In this document: positions 1-8,375 of the stretch, piece after piece
Layout: each line of letters begins with the position of its first letter
Position numbering within the stretch: position 1 is the first letter of the stretch
Source: Gammaproteobacteria bacterium
GTDB taxonomy: Bacteria > Pseudomonadota > Gammaproteobacteria > Burkholderiales > Burkholderiaceae_B
Assembly: GCA_018815245.1 (NCBI GenBank)
Contig: JAHIXK010000012.1
Coordinates: 1-50,435, forward strand
Length of the DNA: 50,435 nt
Direction of reading: 5' to 3'
The notes under the pieces: generated by a model
What the model was told of the DNA's origin: nothing
The model's input: the letters and a program-made list of their open reading frames with translations, nothing else
Database searches by the model: none
Translations under genes and position numbers: made by a program

Positions 1-118
1 AAACCCCTGACGAGGCGTATTTCGTCAACCAAGTTGCGGCATTTGCCGCTTAACCCGCAGGGCTGGATCTTTACTAAAAATCCAAGAAAACTGTCCGACT
101 AAACGAGGCCTGCTCTAA
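1..118. other. window edge, no supportable gene
   Basis: I see no gene I can support here. Plus-strand frame 1 is open from the edge to a TAA at 100-102, so the 3' end of a gene starting outside the window is possible. The translation matches nothing I recognise. Confidence 0.3.
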
Positions 119-562
119 GAGGGTGCTCGCTTTGAGTCGGGCAAGTGGGAACTCCCGGAGGCTGGTCGGGTTGCTCTTGCCAAGATCGTTCCGCTAATCA
201 TTGATACAGCGCAATCCGAGATTGGACTGAAGTGGTTGAAGCGGGTGCACATCCAAGGCTTTACGGACACCGACGGCTCCTATCTGTACAACCTCAATTT
301 GAGTTTGAAAAGGTCGGAATGGGTAATGTGTCAGCTTCTTAGTGACGAGGGTGGGGGCAAATCGATTGAACTCTCCGACACGGAGAAACGAATCGCGAAG
401 AAGTTATTTTTCATTGGTGGCGTGTCTTTCAACAACGCAAAAGAAAGCAAGGATGCAAGTCGCAGGGTGGAGTTGAGGCTTGAATTCAACAGTCAGCAGG
501 CTGAAGGAATAGAAGCTTCGATGTTTGACAGCAAGGAAAAATCGGAAAAATGCCAGATTTAG
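119..562 (+). pseudogene. OmpA/MotB-like C-terminal domain, 5' truncated
   Basis: The frame translates as an OmpA-like peptidoglycan-binding domain. It begins ARFESGKWELPEAGRVALAKI, then has VHIQGFTDTDGSYLYNLNLS with the family's G-TD-G-YN-LS signature, and ends RRVELRLEF, the usual RVE motif. Such domains anchor outer-membrane proteins, flagellar stators or secretion-associated proteins to the cell wall. The similarity starts well upstream of the first start-like codon in frame (TTG at 236), and an in-frame TAA at 116 lies directly before it. No N-terminal signal sequence or transmembrane segment can be read in this frame. I therefore read it as the 3' remnant of a longer gene broken by a frameshift or stop. 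A functional short protein starting at 236 would lack the first strand of the domain. It sits just before a type III secretion operon, but no functional link is shown. Confidence 0.55.
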
Positions 563-719
563 ATTTTGGCGTGAAGCGCGCATAAGTTGGCTTGGGTTGT
601 GTGGCTTAGGTTACGCCTTTGCAAACGAGAGGAACTATCCAGATCTGAAAGCAACATAGAACTTGTAGCGTTCTAAAAAATCATCGGTACATAAACAGGA
701 AACCAAGGAATTAGATCGC

Positions 720-920
720 ATGTCGAGTTCAGGCTATTTCGTTAAAGGCGTTGTTGTCATCGTGCTGATGATCTTGGCGCCAGTGATCGGTCCCTTGGCA
801 TTGTGCGTGTATTTGCTGTTCATGTTAATCCGGATGATTCTTAGAGAAGGCGCGAAGGTTCGTGAGGACGATGAAATGGACTCAACGGAAGAAGTAGCAG
901 CCGACGAGTTTAGAAAATAG
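720..920 (+). CDS. small membrane protein
   Basis: A 66-residue protein of unknown function. Residues about 6-40 form one long hydrophobic stretch, probably two short helices or one hairpin (GVVVIVLMILAPVIGPLALC and VYLLFMLIRMIL). An acidic cytoplasmic-type tail follows (EDDEMDSTEEVAADEF). An AAGGA sequence about 12 bases before the ATG supports the start. It lies 38 bases before the first gene of the type III secretion operon and has the same strand and base composition, so it may belong to that locus. I recognise no family. Confidence 0.5.
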   Translation: MSSSGYFVKGVVVIVLMILAPVIGPLALCVYLLFMLIRMILREGAKVREDDEMDSTEEVAADEFRK

Positions 921-958
921 TCGAATGGATTGATTACTAAAGTGGAGTTCGAACCGAG

Positions 959-1402
959 ATGAAAGTTGAAGCGATCCGGGTGATGTCAGAGAACGAATTG
1001 AACGTATCGAATGCCAAGCGACTTGGGCCAGACGAATCGTCAGTTCGAAATATGCAGCTTTATATGCAAGGCATTAAAAATCATCGAATTGAAAGTGCCG
1101 ACAAGCCAAATTCTGCGATGACAAGAATAAGCGAAGCTGAATCGGGTACGGCTGCAAGTGGGATTCGCGAAAAAATTTACTTTGATTTGTTTGGTTTGCA
1201 AAAAACGCTGGATCGATCCGGGATGTTTTCTGACAAAAAGATTTTGGATGTGAAAAGTCAAATTTCCGAGACCGGTACATTTGAAGGCGCAGTTTTCGCC
1301 ATGCAAGCGGCAGGGACGATGCAATTTTTAACCACATCGGTGAGTTCCAGCACTGCCAGTAGTGTTGAAGAAAGAATCAGGTCATTGACCAGGAGATCGT
1401 GA
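959..1402 (+). CDS. putative type III secretion inner-rod-like protein upstream of SctJ
   Basis: A 147-residue hydrophilic protein whose last codons overlap the start of the SctJ gene, so the two are translationally coupled. In many injectisome operons the gene directly before sctJ is sctI (inner rod). The C-terminal 40 residues, a Met/Ala-rich helix followed by a Ser-rich stretch and a basic end (VEERIRSLTRRS), loosely fit that pattern. The similarity is weak, and a second and better SctI-like protein is encoded at 7365-7724. It could equally be a different secreted component. The gene is real by position, coupling and codon usage. Its identity is inference from synteny. Confidence 0.45.
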   Translation: MKVEAIRVMSENELNVSNAKRLGPDESSVRNMQLYMQGIKNHRIESADKPNSAMTRISEAESGTAASGIREKIYFDLFGLQKTLDRSGMFSDKKILDVKSQISETGTFEGAVFAMQAAGTMQFLTTSVSSSTASSVEERIRSLTRRS

Positions 1403-2205
1403 ATATGATTATTAAGGCCAAGGGTTTGCTATTGATATCGGTGTTCATGATTCTATTGGCGGGATGCTCTTCCAATGTGGTTTTACATTCTGCTTTAACA
1501 GAACAGGAAGCCAACGAGGTGTTCAGTGTTCTTGTTCAGCAGGGATACCCCGCAGAAAAATTGCATAAAAAAGAAGGTATCTCTATTTTGGTTCCCGAAA
1601 GATTGGCGGCCGAGGCTTTAGGTGAATTGAAGAAACGAGGGCTTCCGCGTTCAAAGAAAAGTAGTCTGGGGAGTGTTTTTGAGAAATCAGGCGTTGTCAG
1701 CTCTCCTTTGGAGGAGAAGGCGCGCTATTTGTATGCGATTTCTCAAGAATTGGAACAAACGTTGTTAACCCTGGATGGGGTGGTGTCAGCGAGAGTGCAC
1801 ATCGTACTGCCGGAGCAAGTATCCCCTGGGGAACAACCCACACCCTCCTCCGTAGCGATTTTGGTCAAACACCAGCCTGATTCTACATTCCCGGCATATG
1901 TTTCCCAAATCAGGGAGTTGGTGCTGAGCGGAATTCCACGCGGTAGAAATACAAAAGACACACCAGAGGTGTCTATCGTAGCCGTTCCTGCCGAAGTGAA
2001 AGACAACATGAAGATGGACCTGGTGTGGTTTGGGCCCGTCGCCCTGCAGGAGGGTAGCCGGGTTTACTTCCTGCTGATTGTTTATTTGATCGTGGGGCTT
2101 TGGTTGTTGTCTCTGGCGGCTACTTATCTCGTATCCGGAAACAGGGAAGGTTTGAAGAAAATCATAGACTCCTTGAAGGGTAAGGCGGTATCCAGCGGTG
2201 AATAA
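1399..2205 (+). CDS. sctJ: type III secretion inner-membrane ring lipoprotein SctJ
   Basis: This is a YscJ/HrcJ/PrgK-family protein that builds the inner-membrane ring of the injectisome on the periplasmic face. It starts with a lipoprotein signal peptide ending LLAGC. Two periplasmic ring-building modules follow: residues about 27-75, with EANEVFSVLVQQGYPAEK, and about 105-190, with VSARVHIVLPE and SVAILVKH. A C-terminal membrane helix lies near residues 222-245. Length (268 residues) fits the family. The GTG at 1399 overlaps the previous stop. An ATG at 1405 gives better spacing (about 10 bases) from AGGAG at 1390 and may be the true start, which would remove two residues. The gene overlaps the next one (SctK-like) by 8 bases. 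Confidence 0.93.
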   Translation: MNMIIKAKGLLLISVFMILLAGCSSNVVLHSALTEQEANEVFSVLVQQGYPAEKLHKKEGISILVPERLAAEALGELKKRGLPRSKKSSLGSVFEKSGVVSSPLEEKARYLYAISQELEQTLLTLDGVVSARVHIVLPEQVSPGEQPTPSSVAILVKHQPDSTFPAYVSQIRELVLSGIPRGRNTKDTPEVSIVAVPAEVKDNMKMDLVWFGPVALQEGSRVYFLLIVYLIVGLWLLSLAATYLVSGNREGLKKIIDSLKGKAVSSGE

Positions 2206-2908
2206 CAAAGAACTCATTCTTACGCCCTGGTGGCAGTGGTGGTCTAACCCCTTGTTTGGTCTTCAGCACGGATATTTGGAAAAAACCTCAATCGGCAAAA
2301 TCATGGGCGATGCTTTCACATACGAGGACATCTCCACGATTAAGCGGGAGCTCGGAATTCCGGATGTTCCGCCAGATATTTCTGAAATCATCAATCATGG
2401 TAACGGCTTGGCGGCCATTGCACTTGATGAAGAGTTGCTTGAAGGGGGGGTGGCTCTTTTGGCGTTCACCACGGAAATGCACGATGTTCAGGGGCTTACC
2501 GAGCTATGGATGACGAGGTTTGGTATTGAAAAAAAGCAGCAAATCAAAGAGCTGTTGATAAAGGCCAAAGAAATTGAAGCGCAGTTGGGTTGGTTGATCA
2601 GTTTGATTTCTGATGCATGTGAGAAGAGTCGTCAAAAAGACAATGTGGCTGCAAGAATAAGAAATGTGGTTTATTTGTATTTTAAGCTAATCGACTCAAA
2701 AATTGAAGCCCGTTACAGATTGAATGTGGACCCTGAGTATATTGCTGCGCTGGGTGATTTTGATGTGGTCGATAAGAAAATAAAAAATTCTTTTATATTG
2801 CTTGTTGCAGATCATGTGCAGTTGATTGCGCGGTTGGTTGAAAATCGCATCAAGTTACCCGTTGTTGATTTTGAAAGTTTAATTAAAGGGATGGATGAAA
2901 ATGCTTGA
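2198..2908 (+). CDS. type III secretion protein, SctK-like
   Basis: A 236-residue soluble protein lying between SctJ and SctL, the position normally occupied by sctK (YscK/OrgA/MxiK). These proteins are sorting-platform adaptors that link the SctQ/SctL pods to the cytoplasmic side of the ring. The N-terminus (WWQWWSNPLFGLQHGYL) resembles the aromatic-rich 'W..nP....h.s.L' start seen in SctK proteins. No other motif is diagnostic because the family is very variable. It starts with GTG inside the end of sctJ and overlaps sctL by 14 bases, so the three are translated as a coupled set. The assignment rests mainly on synteny and size. Confidence 0.6.
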   Translation: MNNKELILTPWWQWWSNPLFGLQHGYLEKTSIGKIMGDAFTYEDISTIKRELGIPDVPPDISEIINHGNGLAAIALDEELLEGGVALLAFTTEMHDVQGLTELWMTRFGIEKKQQIKELLIKAKEIEAQLGWLISLISDACEKSRQKDNVAARIRNVVYLYFKLIDSKIEARYRLNVDPEYIAALGDFDVVDKKIKNSFILLVADHVQLIARLVENRIKLPVVDFESLIKGMDENA

Positions 2909-3584
2909 AAGAATAAGAGTAATTGAAGTCCCTGAAGGAACCGAAGTGGTTGGGCCGATTGTGAAGGGATTCACTTTGGGGCAGTTGGCTGATTATGAAT
3001 CAATCGTTGGTGCCGCTCGCGAAAAGGGGGAAAGAATTCGCCATGAAATGATCGATATGGCAAAAGATGAGGTCGAGGTTTTGAAAAAAAATACAGTAGA
3101 CAGACTGACCGATGATTTCAATGTTCTCCGCACCAGTTCAATGTCCCGTCTGCAAAAGATTCAAAATGAATCCTCCAGCGTCTGTTTAGAGGTTTCAAAG
3201 ATCACTATTAATACAATGTTAGACGGTTTGACGGAAAACGAAAAAATAGAAATTCTGGTCAAAGGACTAATTAGGGAAAGACAATCGGAAAGTGCCATAA
3301 AAATATCGTGTCATCCTAAAAATGTTGAAATAGTTAGAACAGTATTCGAAGAAAAAATAAAAACAATCCTGTTTGTTGAGAGCCTGGAAATAACAAAAGA
3401 TCACTCATTGCCAGAAGATTGCATTCGATTTCTTTCAGAAGAGAATTCTTACAGAGAGCTTTCTATGGAAAGCTTGAAAAGTTTTTTTGCTTCAAAAATA
3501 AATCAACTTAAAAACGAAATTGAAGATCGGTTTGTGGAATTGGAATTATCCTCAATTGATGAGAGTTTTGTTCAAAACAATTAA
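2895..3584 (+). CDS. sctL: type III secretion stator SctL
   Basis: A 229-residue YscL/HrcL/FliH-family protein. It would form the stator that connects the ATPase SctN to the cytoplasmic sorting platform and restrain the ATPase. The middle region (about residues 30-100) is a charged helical stretch (REKGERIRHEMIDMAKDEVE), as expected for the dimeric FliH/SctL coiled coil. The C-terminal part (about 110-195) has the alternating pattern of the V-ATPase-E-like domain, including IRERQSESAIKISCHPKNVE. It overlaps the SctK-like gene by 14 bases. Two in-frame ATGs (2895 and 2901) are possible starts. The ATPase itself is not in the window. Confidence 0.8.
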   Translation: MKMLERIRVIEVPEGTEVVGPIVKGFTLGQLADYESIVGAAREKGERIRHEMIDMAKDEVEVLKKNTVDRLTDDFNVLRTSSMSRLQKIQNESSSVCLEVSKITINTMLDGLTENEKIEILVKGLIRERQSESAIKISCHPKNVEIVRTVFEEKIKTILFVESLEITKDHSLPEDCIRFLSEENSYRELSMESLKSFFASKINQLKNEIEDRFVELELSSIDESFVQNN

Positions 3585-3600
3585 AGGACTGAATGAAATC

Positions 3601-5340
3601 ATGCAGCAAACCGGCCGATTCGTAAAATTCGTTTTTGTCATTCTTTTGTTGGTGGGCGGTGTTACAACCCAGGCTCAAGACACGACTCAGAATATTGTTT
3701 ACATCGCTAAAGATGAAAATCCCCGTGCGGTGCTCACTCAGTTACTTGGCGCTTTCGGGCGAGAAGTAAATGGAAACAGTCTGCCTTCAAGACCTGTAAC
3801 CGGCAAATTTACCGTGTCCTCTGTGAAAGACATAATGACCTATTTTGAGAGAAGTTTCAAAATTAACTGGTTTGAGTATGGCACGGTTGTTTACGTTTAC
3901 AACCCAGGGGACTGGAGGGTTTCCAGGGTTTACGTTGGTGAGTATCCAGAAAACACGGATTGGGAAGAACTCGTCAAACAAGCTGGTTTACATTACGAAA
4001 AATTCAGTGTGATTTTCTCTGTGCAAGATAAAGAGTTAATCGTATCCGGACCAAAAGCATATCGCGACTTGGTATCTTCGGTGTTTGGAAGAAGCAAGCC
4101 TCCTGTCCAAGCTGCAGTGGATAAACCCAAAGAAATGACCCTGATGGTTTTTCCTCTCAAGAATGCACCTTTGGCTGATCGAGTTATCACTCTGAGAAAT
4201 GAAAGGATCAGTGTCAATGGTGCGCTTACTGTGCTGCGTGAGCTTCTGGGAATGAAGGTTCCCGGTGCTGAGACCAGCTCGGTTGGTGATGCGGAGGCGG
4301 ACAAGCTTCGCAAGGCTCAAAAAGCCATCGATATGGAAACGGGCGCGCCCAAGTCGAGCAGCTTGACCAAAGAGAAGTTTATTCAGCAGATTGGTAATGC
4401 TTCAAACAAGGACGGCGTATCGGTTGGTGGTGATTCCCGTACCAATTCCATTCTTATCCGCGATTATTCTGAAAGGTATGTTTACTATAAATCGTTGATC
4501 GATCAGCTCGACCAAGCTTCACCGATGATCGAGGTAGAGGCCACCTTGGTTGAAGTCGATTCCAGTCTCCTCAAAGAGCTTGGCGTGGATTATGATCTGA
4601 CCGCCAGGCAAAATTCTGCCAATCAAAATGCATCATTGGGTTTTTCAACCACGTTGGGTGTTCCCATCATTACTGGTGGTGCCTCCAGTTTCTCAATTGT
4701 TGATCCAAGCACATTCCTCGCGCGGTTAAGGGCTTTGCAGGTGGATCAAAAGGCCAAGGTTTTGGCTAAACCGAATATCGTCACTCAAAACAACATACCC
4801 GCGTTTATCGATTTGTCTCAGACCGTTTATCTGTCGCTGCAAGGTGAGAGGGTGGCCGAAGTGGTGCCTATTACCGCGGGTAGTTTGTTGCAAGTTACCC
4901 CTAGGGTGGTTGAAGACGGGGGTATCCAGCAAATTTTCTTGAGCGTCGAAATACAGGACGGTAGTCTGACTACCAAAGACAAGGAAAACCCAACGGTTAG
5001 AAATACGGTTCTTAGCACCCAAGCGGTCATAGGGCTTGATAAGGCGCTTTTGGTTGGTGGTTATAACCGTGAGGAAAACACCAATGTTGTCAGGAAAATC
5101 CCTGTGCTGGGTAGCATTCCATTCATTGGAAAGGCTTTCTCTGTTGAAGAAACGAATCAACGATCAATGTCCCGGTTCTTCTTAATTACGCCGAGACTGG
5201 TTAACGATCGATTCCAGTCAGGCGGAACCATCAATGCGATGAATTCAATTGAGAAGTCGTTTCCCGGCAGTCAGTCTATTCAGACTCTTGGAATGAGTTT
5301 GAAAATAGACAGTATTCCTGGCGGCGCAGAGCAAAAATAG
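3601..5340 (+). CDS. sctC: type III secretion outer-membrane secretin SctC
   Basis: A YscC/HrcC/InvG-family secretin, the multimeric outer-membrane channel of the injectisome. The chosen ATG at 3601 gives 579 residues with a Sec signal peptide (FVKFVFVILLLVGGVTTQAQ). The longer open frame from 3520 would put 27 extra residues before the signal peptide and overlap sctL. N-domains follow (about 30-330), including the N3-like stretch with GGDSRTNSILIRD. The secretin domain begins near VEATLVEVDSSLLKELG and contains VPITAGSLLQVTPRVVEDGG and TQAVIGLDKALLVGGY. It ends KIPVLGSIPFIGKAF and SRFFLITPRLV, which are clear secretin signatures. Placing sctC directly after sctJKL is a less common order than in the Ysc or Hrp systems. 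Confidence 0.93.
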   Translation: MQQTGRFVKFVFVILLLVGGVTTQAQDTTQNIVYIAKDENPRAVLTQLLGAFGREVNGNSLPSRPVTGKFTVSSVKDIMTYFERSFKINWFEYGTVVYVYNPGDWRVSRVYVGEYPENTDWEELVKQAGLHYEKFSVIFSVQDKELIVSGPKAYRDLVSSVFGRSKPPVQAAVDKPKEMTLMVFPLKNAPLADRVITLRNERISVNGALTVLRELLGMKVPGAETSSVGDAEADKLRKAQKAIDMETGAPKSSSLTKEKFIQQIGNASNKDGVSVGGDSRTNSILIRDYSERYVYYKSLIDQLDQASPMIEVEATLVEVDSSLLKELGVDYDLTARQNSANQNASLGFSTTLGVPIITGGASSFSIVDPSTFLARLRALQVDQKAKVLAKPNIVTQNNIPAFIDLSQTVYLSLQGERVAEVVPITAGSLLQVTPRVVEDGGIQQIFLSVEIQDGSLTTKDKENPTVRNTVLSTQAVIGLDKALLVGGYNREENTNVVRKIPVLGSIPFIGKAFSVEETNQRSMSRFFLITPRLVNDRFQSGGTINAMNSIEKSFPGSQSIQTLGMSLKIDSIPGGAEQK

Positions 5341-5355
5341 GATTGGGGTGACTTT

Positions 5356-6561
5356 ATGAGTGTTTCTGGAATCCAGCAGCAGCTTCGCGTAACCAAGGTT
5401 GATGCAGAAGAGGCCATCCGTAGCGGAACGTTGTCGCGCGTTGATCAGAGAAGAAGTGTCGCGCAGTCTATTGTGGACAAGCATGCTGGCCGCTCCAAGA
5501 GTTCGCAGGCAACCCAGAGTGTGGGCACTTATTTGGCGTCGCAGGCAAAAGCAACAAAGAAAGAGGTTGTGACGAATGCTGGCACTCAGGTTGATCGCAA
5601 AGAGCTCTCAGACGCCGTCGCGTCAAGTGGCCGTCAAACCGCCAAGCGTAAGGTGCTCAGCGAGAACAAGAAAGCCTTTCAGGCCATGCTTGGTACCCTC
5701 GTCGGTGACGACATGGTTGATTTGTTGGTCGCGGATCTGATCAAGGGAGTAGTGACTGGTAAGCATTCTGGCGCGAAGATCGATCAGCTTGCTGGAATCA
5801 CTATGCGCCAGAAAATCTTGATGAAGTTTTCAATTTTAAAAACGGTTGTCGCAAATCCAGGGGTTTACGGATTACCCGAAGATGCGCTGGAGAAAGTTCA
5901 GGGCATGGCAAATATTTTGTATGTAAAGAACCGTCGTTTTATCGATCAACAGATGATGGTTTTGGGTGCGAGTGAACGGCTGAAGGAATCGGCAGGATTG
6001 TCTTTCCGGGATACAGCCCGAATTTTCCAGAATTATGACTACGCCGAGGATTTGCTTAATCTGGTTAAAACTATTAAGACCAAGGGCGGAGGAGACCCGG
6101 TTGCATTCCTCAAATTCCTAGCTTCCGAAGTCTACACCATGCTGGCGCGCGAGAAAACCACCAGTGCATCATCGGCTACTTCGCACCGGCTCAGTATGCT
6201 CTCGGTCAAGGCGGGTCAAATCAAATTCCTGATCAAGGGAATGAGTCTGCTGAATAGCATTAACGAGGCATGTCAGCGGCCAAATATCAGGGAGAAAATG
6301 CCACCTGTAACCGAGGTTCTTGCAGACTTGATTGGCTGTATCGTGGATCCAAGTAAATCGGCATCTCTTAAGCTACAAAAGCAAATTCAGGTTTTATCTC
6401 CTCTGCCGGCTCAAATATATTCAAACCTTCTTCGTAAGTGCGTGATGATGCCCTCGTCCCCGTTTCGTCAAATTTCTAATCCCAAGGGAGATGCTGCCAT
6501 CTACAGGGGCTTGTTCGAAGTGCTGAACAAAACACACGCTGATCTAAAGGTTGAACAATGA
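5356..6561 (+). CDS. type III secretion gatekeeper-like protein (SctW)
   Basis: A 401-residue helical protein following the secretin. Its size, hydrophilic Ser/Thr/Gln-rich N-terminus (about 1-100, typical of a secreted substrate) and all-helical remainder fit the SctW gatekeepers (YopN-TyeA/InvE/MxiC). Those proteins hold back effectors until host contact and set the translocator/effector order. The stretch around FRDTARIFQNYDYAEDLLNLVKTIKTKGGGDPVAFLKFLASEV resembles the middle HrpJ/InvE-type repeat. The C-terminal 80 residues could correspond to a fused TyeA-like domain. The ATG at 5356 is the only sensible start. The next gene overlaps by ATGA coupling. Family membership is probable rather than certain. 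Confidence 0.6.
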   Translation: MSVSGIQQQLRVTKVDAEEAIRSGTLSRVDQRRSVAQSIVDKHAGRSKSSQATQSVGTYLASQAKATKKEVVTNAGTQVDRKELSDAVASSGRQTAKRKVLSENKKAFQAMLGTLVGDDMVDLLVADLIKGVVTGKHSGAKIDQLAGITMRQKILMKFSILKTVVANPGVYGLPEDALEKVQGMANILYVKNRRFIDQQMMVLGASERLKESAGLSFRDTARIFQNYDYAEDLLNLVKTIKTKGGGDPVAFLKFLASEVYTMLAREKTTSASSATSHRLSMLSVKAGQIKFLIKGMSLLNSINEACQRPNIREKMPPVTEVLADLIGCIVDPSKSASLKLQKQIQVLSPLPAQIYSNLLRKCVMMPSSPFRQISNPKGDAAIYRGLFEVLNKTHADLKVEQ

Positions 6562-6890
6562 AAACAGAGAGAACGGTGCAATTGCTGGGCGGGTTTGATG
6601 ACTGGGACCTAGCCGAGTATCTAAATCAAGACATTCCAGAGCGCAACGAATTTTTCATTATTTATTTGGGAGACAAGTTGACCTTTGACGTGATCAAGCA
6701 GGGGGTGGATCGATTGAATGCAGTTCATTTGATGTCCAAAGGTTACAGCTTTGAGTTACTACAGGAACCGTCAATCTCATGCCTGGTCGGTGTGCGCCCT
6801 GGATGGGAGCTTGCGGGTGAAGCCCAAAAAAGATTGTTCCTTTCTCGTTTCGTTGAAGTTGTTGAAGGTGGGGGCGCGAATGGCAATTGA
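6558..6890 (+). CDS. small hypothetical protein in type III secretion operon
   Basis: A 110-residue acidic protein translated from an ATG that overlaps the previous stop (ATGA). It contains QLLGGFDDWDLAEYLNQDIP near the start and no signal peptide or membrane helix. Size, charge and position between the gatekeeper and later secreted components would suit a small chaperone or SctX/SctY-type accessory protein, but no motif confirms this. It overlaps the next gene by 11 bases. I do not recognise its family. Confidence 0.55.
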   Translation: MKTERTVQLLGGFDDWDLAEYLNQDIPERNEFFIIYLGDKLTFDVIKQGVDRLNAVHLMSKGYSFELLQEPSISCLVGVRPGWELAGEAQKRLFLSRFVEVVEGGGANGN

Positions 6891-7374
6891 AAAGTTCTCG
6901 GAGGTCTCAAAAATGACTGCCAAAAGAAGGGATGAGGTTGCTTCGGGGGTTAGGTGGGCGCCAAAACGAAATAATGTTATGCATGCAGATTTGCCCGTCG
7001 GGAGGGGTAGCGAATTGTCCAGATCAAAAAATGCTCAGGAACCGGCAAATCGTTTCATGGCTTTGCTGACAGATGCGTCTGAAAACACGGCCGATGCAAA
7101 AAATTTGAAAAAAAATATCGGAACTAAAACGCCAATTCATTCACATAAAGAGTATGGAGGAAAAGAAGTTAAATCTTCCTTCCAAGTCGAAGTGGCGGGT
7201 TTGGGTGCTGTTGAAATAGAGGCAGCAGACTTGGGCAACGTTGTAGTAATGAAGATCATTGCGGACAAAGCGGAATTTTCAAATCGCAGTATTGGTCTTC
7301 TTCAAAGAATAGTTGCTGCTCAGCTCGAATCGATTTTTGATAAACCTTTTGAGGTGGAAATCGCATGGCGTTAG
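6880..7374 (+). CDS. putative type III secretion needle-length regulator-like protein (SctP?)
   Basis: From the ATG at 6880, preceded by AAGGTGGGGG and overlapping the previous gene, this encodes 164 residues. A longer in-frame extension back to 6751 would lie wholly inside the previous gene and is rejected. The first 100 residues are polar and low in structure. The last 60 (GLGAVEIEAADLGNVVVMKI, then SNRSIGLLQRIVAAQLESIF) resemble the C-terminal substrate-switch domain of SctP/FliK proteins, with a 'G.v.i' strand pair followed by an amphipathic helix. Such proteins measure needle length and switch the export gate from early to late substrates. The gene overlaps the SctI-like gene by 10 bases. 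The call is tentative. Confidence 0.4.
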   Translation: MAIEKFSEVSKMTAKRRDEVASGVRWAPKRNNVMHADLPVGRGSELSRSKNAQEPANRFMALLTDASENTADAKNLKKNIGTKTPIHSHKEYGGKEVKSSFQVEVAGLGAVEIEAADLGNVVVMKIIADKAEFSNRSIGLLQRIVAAQLESIFDKPFEVEIAWR

Positions 7375-7724
7375 TACAAGGTTTAATGCAAGTTGACGCA
7401 AGTTCAATTGGTTCGATGGGGGCCGCTGTTAATGGGCCATCTGAAAACTCCGTAGCAAAGTTTGAAAGTTTGATGGTTCAATCCGGAAAGGCTGACGGGG
7501 CTGGCGATTTGCACAACATGGTTCAAAAAGTTGAGAAGATTCATCAATCCAACTTTTCTGAGATCAACAAATCGATTAAAGAGTTTAATTCAAACCCCAG
7601 TGATTTATCTGGTTTGTTGAAAGTCACGCACATGTCGAATATGAGTTCGATTGCAATTCAGATGACCGGAAAAATCTCAACGAAGTCTTCAGAATCAATC
7701 GAACAAATATACAAACAGCAGTAA
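7365..7724 (+). CDS. type III secretion inner-rod protein, SctI-like
   Basis: A 119-residue protein whose C-terminal half (FNSNPSDLSGLLKVTHMSNM, then GKISTKSSESIEQIYKQQ) matches the pattern of YscI/PrgJ/HrpB inner-rod proteins. These have a 'NP.dL...q..m' turn followed by a helix ending 'K.sskS...ie.i...Q'. Inner-rod proteins form the short adaptor between the export gate and the needle. The start at 7365 overlaps the preceding gene, and the next gene begins 9 bases after the stop. This is the best SctI candidate here. The protein at 959-1402 is a second, weaker one. Confidence 0.65.
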   Translation: MALVQGLMQVDASSIGSMGAAVNGPSENSVAKFESLMVQSGKADGAGDLHNMVQKVEKIHQSNFSEINKSIKEFNSNPSDLSGLLKVTHMSNMSSIAIQMTGKISTKSSESIEQIYKQQ

Positions 7725-7733
7725 GGGGAATGT

Positions 7734-7946
7734 ATGAATATCATTGAATCAGTTGTGGAAATGGCGCGCGAGCAGCGCAGGAAAGCAGACTTGAAAATGT
7801 TCGAAGCCTCCCAAGCCGAGGAACCGGACATCTACAAAATGGCCGACGTAACACTTGATGTTGCGGTTAGCCAAGCTCTGTGGGGCACTGCAACAACATT
7901 GGTCAAGGAAGTAACCGAACCGATGAAGCAAATAGTTAACAAGTGA
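7734..7946 (+). CDS. small protein, possible needle or rod-like subunit
   Basis: A 70-residue protein preceded by AAGGGGAATGT. It is all-helical by pattern, with a charged N-terminal half (EMAREQRRKADLKMFEASQA) and a more hydrophobic second helix (DVTLDVAVSQALWGTATTLV) followed by VTEPMKQIVNK. Size and position directly after the SctI-like gene are those of a needle subunit (SctF). I cannot see the conserved needle features (PS.P..La.yQ, Y.RNaqs), so the identity is open. It could be a needle protein of a divergent system or a small accessory protein. It overlaps the next frame only if that gene starts at 7943, and the preferred start there (7964) leaves no overlap. Confidence 0.5.
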   Translation: MNIIESVVEMAREQRRKADLKMFEASQAEEPDIYKMADVTLDVAVSQALWGTATTLVKEVTEPMKQIVNK

Positions 7947-7963
7947 AGAGAGGGGGGTGGGTT

Positions 7964-8326
7964 ATGTTGGTGTCCATGGTAAGTGATATAGCGACCAAGC
8001 AGATGTCAGAAGAGGCAAGTCGAATGTCGGCTGAATCGAGAGGAAACAAAAGCGGTATCGTTAACAACTCGGTTATTCCCGATGATTCGGTAGAGGTTTT
8101 CAGTGTTGATGATTTCCTCAGCTCTGTTGGGGGCGCGTCCAAAGAAGATGCTGAAGCGGCGTTTGCCGGTTTGACATCGGAACAGCAAGAGGCGGTGTTG
8201 GAGCAAGTGACGGACATTGATACGTTGATCAATTTGCTGCCAGCTGAATTTCAGGAGGCGATTGAAAGCGCCATGATGAGCCTTTTTCAAATGCCAATTC
8301 TTCAGCAATTGATGAAGGGCGAGTGA
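7964..8326 (+). CDS. hypothetical protein with AIESxMxS helix
   Basis: The ATG at 7964, following a GAGAGGGGGG ribosome-binding site, gives 120 residues. An in-frame upstream start at 7943 would overlap the previous gene and lack a good site. The protein is acidic and Ser-rich, with a central helical region (SKEDAEAAFAGLTSEQQEAV) and a C-terminal helix AIESAMMSLFQMPILQQLM. That last helix is echoed in the next small gene (AIESVMYSILAPQISQLF), so the two may be paralogous or share a partner. No known family is recognised. The surrounding operon suggests an exported or chaperone role. Confidence 0.55.
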   Translation: MLVSMVSDIATKQMSEEASRMSAESRGNKSGIVNNSVIPDDSVEVFSVDDFLSSVGGASKEDAEAAFAGLTSEQQEAVLEQVTDIDTLINLLPAEFQEAIESAMMSLFQMPILQQLMKGE

Positions 8327-8375
8327 TTGGGGTTGAATCGGGTGTTTTGTTTATTTTGAGCTACTAGGGGGTGAT

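Noticed and set aside
6751-6879. Longer start for the SctP-like protein
   Set aside because: The extension lies wholly within the preceding gene, and a good ribosome-binding site precedes ATG 6880.
7734-7946. Firm SctF (needle) assignment for the 70-aa protein
   Set aside because: Only size and position fit. The conserved needle residues are not visible, so it is listed as unknown.
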